Shown one piece after another: positions 1-5,670 of a stretch of 5,894 nt of DNA (position 1 is its first letter; every line of letters begins with the position of its first letter). The stretch is taken from positions 1-5,894 of the forward strand of contig CANFJD010000176.1 in the NCBI GenBank assembly GCA_947447315.1, written 5' to 3'. Position numbers and translations under genes: made by a program. This DNA is from Fimbriimonadaceae bacterium. GTDB taxonomy: Bacteria > Armatimonadota > Fimbriimonadia > Fimbriimonadales > Fimbriimonadaceae. The notes beneath the pieces were generated by a model, which worked only from the letters and a program-made list of their open reading frames with translations, did no database searches and had not been told where the DNA came from.

Positions 1-1348
1 GAGTACTCAGAAAGTTCTCAGCGTCCAGATAGTCCGCGCCCCATCGCATGTGGAAGAACGGCATTTCCTTCCGGTTGTTCTTCTCCAGATAGGCTCGCCA
101 CTCCATAGTCCGCAGCGAGACATCCATATTCAAATTCTTCTTCAAGTCGCTCGCAATTCGCGATGCCACGAGCTGAATATCAGGACGGGCTTCCCGGAAC
201 GTGAGTTCAAACTTGGGCAACCCTTTTCCGCCGGGGTAGCCAGCCTTGGCCAATAGTTCGCGTGCCTTCACCGGATCGAACTTCAGCAAATTGGTTGACT
301 CTCGGTAACCAAAAACGCCTTTGGGGACGATGCCGGTTGCGCGAATTACGTTGTTATCCAGCGTGGTCTTTACGATGTCATCCACGTCAATTGCCATCGC
401 CACCGCTTGACGAACTTCCCGCTTTTTGAACGGTTCGTAGATGGCGCAGTTCATTCCCAGGTACCAGATCACCGGGCGATCGAAGAACTGCAGTTGCGGT
501 TTCAGTTTGGCGTCGGCATTTACCGCGGGCAAGTCTTGCCGCTCCAACGGAACAAGATCCACTTGGCCCTGTTTGAACATGTTTAAACGGGTGTTTGCGT
601 CCTTCACAATCGGCCGTTCGATGCCATCAATCTTGGGAGCGCCGCCAAAGTAGTCGGCATTGGCCTTCAGCTTCAGAATCTGGTCTGGCACATACTCCGT
701 GAAAATGTAGGGGCCGGTGCCCACCATTTCATCCACGGTGGCCATTTCCTTCACCGGATCCTTCATCTTAGTGAGGTCATAGACAAATGCCGCCGGGTAA
801 GTGAGCTTGCCCAGGAAGTACGGACGTGGCTTATCAATCTTGATCTCCACCGTGGAGTCGTCAATTGCTTTGTATCCGGTTACTTCGCTCGCTTTCTTGT
901 TCAGCCTTTCCGTGACGCCAACGATGTCGGTGAGATAAGTTGCGGCTGTCGGGCTACCGAATTCGGGGTTGCAGGCACGCTCAAAACAGTCCTTAAAGTC
1001 TTTCGCCGTGACCGATCGTCCGCTACTGAATTTAATGCCTTTCCGAAGCTTAAACGTGTAAGTGGTGCCGTCAGGAGACACTTCAATAGATTCGGCTAAA
1101 CGAGGTTCTGGCTTATTGTCGGTGCTCCATCCCACCAAGCCCTCGAATACTTGTTGCACGGCATCGATCGTATCGCCATCTTGAACCTTGGCGGGGTCCA
1201 AGGTGGTGGGAGCAGTTACGATTGGGTAGCGGAACACGGTTCCTTTGGCTTCCTGACCCTTTTCGCTAAAATTGCCCTTCGAGCATCCGGTAATCAGCCC
1301 GCCCGTCGCGGCGGCTACGAATAATGCCGATGCCAAGCTCCACTTCAT
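1..1348 (-). CDS. Family 5 (oligopeptide/dipeptide) ABC solute-binding lipoprotein, 3' end cut by window
   Basis: The frame runs from ATG at 1348 to the left edge without a stop: 449 residues, probably about 70-110 short of a full OppA/DppA-type protein. A lipoprotein signal is clear: MKWS, a hydrophobic core, then LITGC with lipidated Cys22. SBP_bac_5 hallmarks follow in order: TTLDP (48-52), SPDGTTYTFKLRKGIKFSSG (91-110) with TAKDF (114-118), GTGPY (210-214), VRQAVAMAID (312-321), VPKGVFGY (341-348), DPVKARELLAKAGYPGG (358-374) and WGADYLDAENFL (436-447). It would bind peptides or related solutes outside the cytoplasmic membrane and deliver them to an ABC permease; no permease gene is visible, though partners could lie beyond the edge. 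It starts 11 nt after recO, with only a weak CGGGG as ribosome site. The exact substrate cannot be read from sequence (peptides, nickel and sugars all occur in the family). Confidence 0.93.
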   Translation of the reverse strand, partial: MKWSLASALFVAAATGGLITGCSKGNFSEKGQEAKGTVFRYPIVTAPTTLDPAKVQDGDTIDAVQQVFEGLVGWSTDNKPEPRLAESIEVSPDGTTYTFKLRKGIKFSSGRSVTAKDFKDCFERACNPEFGSPTAATYLTDIVGVTERLNKKASEVTGYKAIDDSTVEIKIDKPRPYFLGKLTYPAAFVYDLTKMKDPVKEMATVDEMVGTGPYIFTEYVPDQILKLKANADYFGGAPKIDGIERPIVKDANTRLNMFKQGQVDLVPLERQDLPAVNADAKLKPQLQFFDRPVIWYLGMNCAIYEPFKKREVRQAVAMAIDVDDIVKTTLDNNVIRATGIVPKGVFGYRESTNLLKFDPVKARELLAKAGYPGGKGLPKFELTFREARPDIQLVASRIASDLKKNLNMDVSLRTMEWRAYLEKNNRKEMPFFHMRWGADYLDAENFLST

Positions 1349-1356
1349 GACCCCGT

Positions 1357-1362
1357 ATTTTA
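1357..1362 (-). promoter_or_regulatory. Possible -10 element (TAAAAT) just before the binding-protein gene
   Basis: TAAAAT on the coding strand overlaps the recO stop codon and lies 8 nt before the ATG at 1348, a spacing that would give a leaderless or near-leaderless transcript. The hexamer 17 nt further upstream (ACCTTA) is a poor -35. The Shine-Dalgarno sequence here is weak, which is compatible with leaderless initiation but does not prove it. Confidence 0.2.
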
Positions 1363-2109
1363 CTTTGCTAACGATGCATTAAGGTCTTGCTTTAGTGCTT
1401 CTACCAACGAATCGAAAGCGGGAAGCCGGGTTTCCGCTACTCGGCGCCACCATGGAGCCAGTAGAACCTGTGTAAGTTCAGCGTGCTTCAGCCTTGCTGG
1501 TGGCAAATTTATTTCCAAAATGCGACGCAGTCCAAATAGGACCTCGGTGGGCAAAACATAAGCGTCGGCTACTCCAAGCGAATTCAAGATCAGTCCCCCG
1601 GCGGAAGGCGAGAACCAGGGATCGACAACCGAGGTTGCCTGTCCGGAGACCACGCAAACAGAAAGCTCCGGCAAGAAGCCACCGTTTGCTAGCTGATGCA
1701 TTTGTCCCCAAATCGCGGGCGCCAGCGGCTCGGTCGCGTCATCAATCCCCGCGATGGTCGCCTCCAGTAATGCAAAAGCTTCCGGATCAGGCTGCTCATA
1801 CGGCAGAATTGCGGCGAAGAGCTCGGCGGTGCCGAGCGCGACCGTCAAGCGCAAATAGTCGCTGCGTAAGTTTCGATACGCACTTTCGGGGATCGCCTGA
1901 GTCAAGAACCGATTTCGCTTCCCCTCCGCCATGCTGAAGCGGGCGACGATTAGGGGCTCGGTCAGTGCGCTCAGGCGCCCCGCTGCTTTTCGCGCGCCTT
2001 TGGCCACCACATCAAATTTGCCGCGTTCTAACGAAAAAAGGGTGAGTCGACGATCCGACTCACCCTGGTCCGTCCGCTTGAGAACAATCGCGCGAACCGT
2101 CCCTTCCAT
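1360..2109 (-). CDS. recO: DNA repair protein RecO (recombination mediator)
   Basis: A 249-residue protein of usual RecO length. RecO acts in the cytoplasm with RecR (and RecF) to load RecA onto SSB-coated single-stranded DNA and to anneal strands in gap repair. The N-terminal OB-fold region is about 1-80, with the hallmark AIVLKRTDQGESDRRLTLFS (7-26) and VVAKGARK (34-41). A helical C-terminal domain follows. The segment GGFLPELSVCVVSG (143-156) and SAGGLIL (169-175) occupy the place of the four-cysteine zinc site found in many RecO proteins, but only C152 remains; S155 stands where the second cysteine would be. The ATG fits the family N-terminus, yet no Shine-Dalgarno sequence precedes it. 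It begins 3 nt after the six-helix gene and in the same frame (TAA TTC ATG), suggesting translational coupling. An intrinsic-terminator-like hairpin lies in codons 15-26. Identification is firm. Confidence 0.95.
   Translation of the reverse strand: MEGTVRAIVLKRTDQGESDRRLTLFSLERGKFDVVAKGARKAAGRLSALTEPLIVARFSMAEGKRNRFLTQAIPESAYRNLRSDYLRLTVALGTAELFAAILPYEQPDPEAFALLEATIAGIDDATEPLAPAIWGQMHQLANGGFLPELSVCVVSGQATSVVDPWFSPSAGGLILNSLGVADAYVLPTEVLFGLRRILEINLPPARLKHAELTQVLLAPWWRRVAETRLPAFDSLVEALKQDLNASLAK
2034..2065 (-). terminator. Intrinsic-terminator-like hairpin plus T6 inside recO
   Basis: On the coding strand a perfect 10-bp stem (GGGTGAGTCG at 2065-2056 pairing with CGACTCACCC at 2049-2040, 7 of 10 pairs G-C) encloses the 6-nt loop GATCGT and is followed directly by TTTTTT (2039-2034). 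The U-run lies downstream only for minus-strand transcripts, which is the direction of the genes. It sits 44 nt after the recO ATG. It also encodes conserved RecO residues, so coincidence is possible. If real, it would act only when recO is poorly translated (polarity or attenuation). Confidence 0.45.
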
Positions 2110-2112
2110 GAA

Positions 2113-2874
2113 TTAATGACGATTAAGAATGATGTTGTTAAACCACTCAATCCAGATGAAGTACATCCGGTCGATAAGGAGCGTAAACCGCATCAAAACC
2201 GTACTGCCGAAGATTGCGCCGAAGCCGATCATCAACAGATAACGACCCAGGCTGGAAGCCGACTTCACCATTTTGGACTTCGCGTCGAAGCTGAACAGGA
2301 AGTACGACAGCACGCACACGACAGTTACTAAGAAGAGGAAGTTTGTGATCGCTTGACTCAAGTACACCTGGCTCTTTGCCGCCGCCAGAGCGTCGGGGGC
2401 TAGCTGTAGCTTGTCGTAGTTGGGAACGGTGAGCGACGACCAAGTGGTGGGCCAGATTGGCTGAGCCGTACCGGCGATCTGCTTACCGTAGGTGTTGTAC
2501 CAAATCTGGATCTGCTGTCCCGACCAGAGACCAAGAATAATCCCGATCGGAATTCGGCTCATCCAGTTGTGCTTTTTGCTAAACACCATGTAGCCCATCA
2601 GGCCCAGCGGGAGTAGCAAAATGTAGGCCCAGTTTCCGTTTCCGATTGGGTCTCCCGCCTTCTCCGGCGGCACTCCAACCATGATGTCCCACCAGGGCCC
2701 CTTCAGGTTTTCAACCCAAATGGTGAGCAACGTCCACCCCGCCGCGAGGCCGAGGAACAGGTGCTCAAAGAACCGATAGAACTTGTTTTCTCGGTAAAGA
2801 ACGCTGTACAAGCCGACCGTAGCCAGAACGCCACAGGTGACTTTTATCCCGTCGTAGGTAAACAAGGGATACAT
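2113..2874 (-). CDS. Six-helix membrane protein with YRENKFYRFFEH motif
   Basis: A complete 253-residue protein. Helices are predicted at about 10-27, 36-54, 81-98, 106-122, 172-195 and 210-236. Positive segments (YRENKFYRFFEH 27-38; SKKHNWMSR 99-107; KSKMVKSASSLGR 199-211) mark the cytoplasmic side, giving N-out and C-out. Outer loops at 55-80 and 123-171 are long and Trp/Pro-rich. The first cytoplasmic loop running into helix 2 (YRENKFYRFFEHLFLGLAAG, 27-46) looks like the family signature. I recall similar 'RENxxYRxxEHxxxGxAAG' segments in uncharacterised proteins near DUF6754 genes, from memory only. It starts at a TAATG junction with the alpha/beta gene behind a good GGGAGGT, and is the last of the five coupled genes. 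No transport or enzyme motif is seen; function unknown. Confidence 0.83.
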   Translation of the reverse strand: MYPLFTYDGIKVTCGVLATVGLYSVLYRENKFYRFFEHLFLGLAAGWTLLTIWVENLKGPWWDIMVGVPPEKAGDPIGNGNWAYILLLPLGLMGYMVFSKKHNWMSRIPIGIILGLWSGQQIQIWYNTYGKQIAGTAQPIWPTTWSSLTVPNYDKLQLAPDALAAAKSQVYLSQAITNFLFLVTVVCVLSYFLFSFDAKSKMVKSASSLGRYLLMIGFGAIFGSTVLMRFTLLIDRMYFIWIEWFNNIILNRH

Positions 2875-3830
2875 TATTTTCGACCTCCCGCTCGGCTCAA
2901 AAACATACCAATGTTGCCAATGATTACGGCCAGGATGAGCAATCCGACGGCAAAGTGCAAGGTCGGATAGTATCGCTTCCCTTGCCCATCATTCTTCTCC
3001 CCGGGGAAACCGGGAATAGGACCGTACTTAGAACTCTTGACGGCGATGTTGCCCGACTTATCCGGATTATTCACACCGTCCTCCATCAAACCTTCCAGGT
3101 CATAAAGCCCCTTCAGACCCGAGGCAAATCCAACAATCTGCTGACTCTGGTAGAAGTTGCCCGTCTCCGGACCCATAACTCCCGTCACCGCAAATGCGAT
3201 TGGAACCTTGCCGCTCAAACGCTCGACCGTAATGTTAGAAGTCTTACTTCCCGTGACAACGATCAAGAGCGGAAAATCGCTTACTTTCTCGCGTCCCTTT
3301 AGAATCGGTGATTCGTAGACGTCGGTTAAGCCACGGCCGGGTGCAAAATCCTTCTTTCCGTTGAAGCTGGACCGCACGCTGGTCCCCATTCCGTTAATCG
3401 TGGCTTCACCGTTAGAGAAGAAGCCGACGCTAACAAAGTTCTCCCAGCGCTTGTATTCCTTCTGTCCCGCTGCAATTCGCTCTTCGTTTAGCTTCGCGAT
3501 GGCGTCTTGCGCCACTCGCGGGGCTTGAGCATCGCCGGTGGAATACAGCACCACGTTCACGTTATGCCGCATCAAGATTCGCATCACCGAATTGAATTGA
3601 CCGAGACTCTCGCCGCGGGTGGAATTCGTCCAGTCGCTTGCGAACAAGACCGTCTCGCCCGGCTTAACCGCCATTAGACTGGCGTACAAATCCACCGAAC
3701 TTTCCAGCGGCTGGTTGGGAACCTTTACCGGGAAGAACAGCGGCACACTGGTGAAAACGATGAGGATGATGTAGAGCACCTGCTTTGGCAGACTCTGAAG
3801 TACTTCTCCTAACGACTTCTGACCGTTCAT
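2874..3830 (-). CDS. Two-anchor membrane protein with large alpha/beta domain
   Basis: A complete 318-residue protein. One transmembrane helix lies at 18-34 and another at 291-312, with short termini carrying K5, K16 and R313, R317, K318. By the positive-inside rule both ends are cytoplasmic and the roughly 255-residue middle is outside the membrane. The middle alternates strand-like and helix-like stretches: GETVLFASDW (58-67), VNVVLYSTGD (91-100) before a helix through 120, ENFVSVGFF (130-138), DFPLLIVVTGS (185-195), VPIAFAVTGVM (209-219), then QQIVGFASGLKGLYDLEGL (230-248). This suggests a Rossmann-like fold. I recall proteins with the same 'AP-x-VAQ' and 'GLKG-x-YDLE' style blocks near DUF6754 genes, without known function. 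It shares 1 nt with each neighbour (TAATG). No catalytic residues can be named; a sensing, scaffold or substrate-binding role is only a guess. Confidence 0.83.
   Translation of the reverse strand: MNGQKSLGEVLQSLPKQVLYIILIVFTSVPLFFPVKVPNQPLESSVDLYASLMAVKPGETVLFASDWTNSTRGESLGQFNSVMRILMRHNVNVVLYSTGDAQAPRVAQDAIAKLNEERIAAGQKEYKRWENFVSVGFFSNGEATINGMGTSVRSSFNGKKDFAPGRGLTDVYESPILKGREKVSDFPLLIVVTGSKTSNITVERLSGKVPIAFAVTGVMGPETGNFYQSQQIVGFASGLKGLYDLEGLMEDGVNNPDKSGNIAVKSSKYGPIPGFPGEKNDGQGKRYYPTLHFAVGLLILAVIIGNIGMFLSRAGGRK
2883..2889 (-). promoter_or_regulatory. Shine-Dalgarno of the six-helix membrane protein gene
   Basis: GGGAGGT on the coding strand, 8 nt before the ATG at 2874, inside the last codons of the alpha/beta gene. 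A good match and spacing confirm the 1-nt overlap start. Confidence 0.68.
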
Positions 3831-4738
3831 TACGCTCCTCCTCCCGTTCGCTCAAGACTCAGCCAAATCCGGAGTCCCATCGCCAACGCACCGATACCCA
3901 CGCCAAATGCAATTCCACGCAGGCTGGAAGTCTCAAATGTTCGTCGGATCCAACCCGCGATCTCCGTGAGCTGGAAGTTCATCAAGAAGTCGTTGCCGTT
4001 CGCCATGTTCTTCACCGCGTCATTCCAGACGAAGGCAACGGCGCCCATTAGGCTCAAAATCACCAATAGAGCGGTACTCAGCAAGATGGTTGCTTCGATA
4101 CTCCGAATTCGGAAAGCACGGTATGCCGCGCTAAGAATATAGAACGCAATTACCGAAAACATCGCCGCGTCCATCTGCTGCAGCAAGCCGTCGAAAAGGA
4201 GATCTCGGCCGTAGTTAACAAATCCCCAGTTCGCCTGAAGATCGAGTTTCGTACCATCCGGGCCTTGCCGACTGATGTAGTCGGCATAACCAAAGAACGC
4301 CATTGAAACCAGCGAAACCAGCAAGATCACGCTGTATGCCCAGTCTTTCTGGCGACGCGAAATCCGCTTGAGATGGATGCTCAAAAGGGAGAAAATTCCC
4401 AATCCAAGCATGAACGCGGTGACCGTTCCGCTGATGCTGACGACGACCGGATTTGCATCGGTCAACCACTTGCCGATTGATTCCACCGGCCCGGTGGGCA
4501 TCTCTGTCTTTTGGAGATCAATCGGAGCCGGGAAGATGTACAGAAGCACCCAGTAGGCACCGCCGATGAAGGTGCAGAAAGCTACGACTGGTCGCCGGAA
4601 TTGTGCCGGCATGAACATTAATCCTAGGAAGATTAGAATTCCGACGAGCAAGCCGCCAAGAACACCCATCCAAATTCCCTGAGAATTAAAAGGTTGTGCC
4701 CAAAAGTTTGGAACTTTACTTTGCAAAAAGAGGTTCAT
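3830..4738 (-). CDS. Seven-helix integral membrane protein of unknown family
   Basis: A complete 302-residue hydrophobic protein. Predicted helices lie at about 22-43, 50-69, 98-121, 133-152, 190-207, 213-237 and 275-293. Positive loops (FRR 47-49; KRISRRQK 124-131; YRAFRIR 206-212) fall on one side, giving an N-out, C-in layout with outward loops at 70-97, 153-189 and 238-274. I do not recognise the family and see no transporter signature, ATP-binding motif or heme-ligand pattern. It sits between the DUF6754-like gene (ATGA overlap) and the two-anchor alpha/beta gene (TAATG, 1 nt shared), so it is probably a membrane subunit of the same complex. The start is supported by GGAGG 10 nt upstream and by the overlap. 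An orphan channel or permease cannot be excluded. Confidence 0.85.
   Translation of the reverse strand: MNLFLQSKVPNFWAQPFNSQGIWMGVLGGLLVGILIFLGLMFMPAQFRRPVVAFCTFIGGAYWVLLYIFPAPIDLQKTEMPTGPVESIGKWLTDANPVVVSISGTVTAFMLGLGIFSLLSIHLKRISRRQKDWAYSVILLVSLVSMAFFGYADYISRQGPDGTKLDLQANWGFVNYGRDLLFDGLLQQMDAAMFSVIAFYILSAAYRAFRIRSIEATILLSTALLVILSLMGAVAFVWNDAVKNMANGNDFLMNFQLTEIAGWIRRTFETSSLRGIAFGVGIGALAMGLRIWLSLERTGGGA
3835..3845 (-). promoter_or_regulatory. Strong purine-rich Shine-Dalgarno of the two-anchor alpha/beta gene
   Basis: The coding strand reads GGGAGGAGGAG ending 4 nt before the ATG at 3830, with a GGAGG core 6 nt away. It overlaps the Gly/Glu/Arg-rich 3' end of the seven-helix gene and fixes the start at the TAATG junction. 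It is the strongest ribosome-binding site in the window. Confidence 0.7.
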
Positions 4739-5670
4739 TTACTACTCGCCTCCGCTTCCGGGTCCTTAGGTCGCTCCACTTCCATCTTGGGAAGGAATGG
4801 CGTCGCCAGTTGCTGGATAAAACTCTGTTTTGGATCGCTCTGGCGCTCCGAAACATCCTTATAAACTCCGTTATCATCGTCCCAAGCCTTTGTCGTCTTG
4901 CTCTGAACTGTGATCGTGTTGAAGATTGTGCCAAACAGGATCAGCGCAATCACCAAAAGTTTCGACCAGTCTTGTCCAACCAAAGAACCGACTAGAACCG
5001 GCTGTCGCGTGAGGTACGCGGACGCCGCATAAAACTCGTCGCCGATGAGAACGTAATCGCACGCCGCGATAAAGAATGGGGTCTGGGTTGCTTCCGTGGA
5101 ACTCGCCACCTGAATTGCGCCAATACTGTTTGCGGTCTCAGCGAAAATCAACGCTTCGGCATAGAATTCGCCGAGGAAGAACGTTGCCGCCGTCTGTTCG
5201 CGCAAGATAAGGCCGGACACACCAGCGGCAAATGCAAATTGCCGGTCACTGACGAACCGCACGGAGTCGGGATCAAAACGGTCTAGCAACCCTTCTTCCT
5301 GGTAAACATCGCGGATCACTTCTTGCGCAAGAGTGAACACGGCAGCGTTGTAGCAACACAGCAAGATTGGGTTCGCAAAACGGGCCGCCAATCGACTGAC
5401 GTACGCGAAGATGTTAATCGCCTGAACGGCGATTGCGTTGACGTTGTCGCTTAGGCCCGGAACCATCAGAACGGGTCGGCCCATTTCGGTCGCGCGCCCA
5501 ATCGCTTCATCAATGGCATTCAAACCCGCAATCCTTCGGATATACAAGTTCTTTCCCATCTTTGCCCGCTGAATATTGATCAGCAAGAACGAAACCAAGA
5601 TGGCTGTAAACAGAACGCCAAACCAACCGGTTTCGCGATATTGCTGCCCCACGGCCTCCGCAATTAACAT
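4735..5670 (-). CDS. DUF6754-like membrane-anchored protein
   Basis: A complete 311-residue protein. Residues 17-33 form a transmembrane helix, followed by a positive stretch (R35, K37, K40, R45, R46). A long mixed domain spans about 40-236, a second transmembrane helix 237-256, and a polar, partly acidic tail 257-311 ends the protein. The block NLYIRRIAGLNAIDEAIGRA with TEMGRPVLMVPG just after it (41-72), and QPVLVGSLVGQDW near the domain end (223-235), are what I associate with DUF6754; this is recall, not a search. The positive-inside rule puts the domain in the cytoplasm. No catalytic motif is evident. The start is fixed by GGAG 5 nt upstream. It overlaps the 7-helix gene by 4 nt (ATGA), which suggests one membrane complex. 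An alternative is a member of an unnamed family sharing only this fold. Function unknown. Confidence 0.85.
   Translation of the reverse strand: MLIAEAVGQQYRETGWFGVLFTAILVSFLLINIQRAKMGKNLYIRRIAGLNAIDEAIGRATEMGRPVLMVPGLSDNVNAIAVQAINIFAYVSRLAARFANPILLCCYNAAVFTLAQEVIRDVYQEEGLLDRFDPDSVRFVSDRQFAFAAGVSGLILREQTAATFFLGEFYAEALIFAETANSIGAIQVASSTEATQTPFFIAACDYVLIGDEFYAASAYLTRQPVLVGSLVGQDWSKLLVIALILFGTIFNTITVQSKTTKAWDDDNGVYKDVSERQSDPKQSFIQQLATPFLPKMEVERPKDPEAEASSK
4749..4753 (-). promoter_or_regulatory. Shine-Dalgarno of the seven-helix membrane protein gene
   Basis: GGAGG on the coding strand, 10 nt before the ATG at 4738, within the last codons of the DUF6754-like gene. The spacing is slightly long but the match to the anti-SD core is full, so it supports the ATGA overlap start. 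Confidence 0.65.

Noticed and set aside
901..1086. A 61-codon minus-strand open frame within the binding-protein gene
   Set aside because: It is in another frame of the same strand as the strongly supported family 5 binding-protein frame and has no ribosome site or recognisable product.
1494..1937. A 147-codon plus-strand open frame antisense to recO
   Set aside because: Its product is rich in Arg, Pro and Ala with no recognisable family, and it lies wholly opposite the well-supported recO. It is best explained as a shadow frame.
4383..4400. GGGA/TCCC hairpin followed by TTTT on the minus strand
   Set aside because: The stem is only 4 bp with four T, inside a membrane-helix coding region; far too weak for a terminator claim.
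4483..4497. Inverted repeat CCACCGG / CCGGTGG with a 1-nt centre
   Set aside because: No T-run follows on either strand, it lies mid-gene in the seven-helix protein (coding PTGPV), and the sequence is simple enough to arise from codon use.
5664..5670. Possible frameshift or fusion between the small protein and the DUF6754-like protein
   Set aside because: The overlap ATGTTAA is an ordinary stop-start overlap with a proper GGAG upstream, there is no slippery sequence, and both products look complete at this junction.
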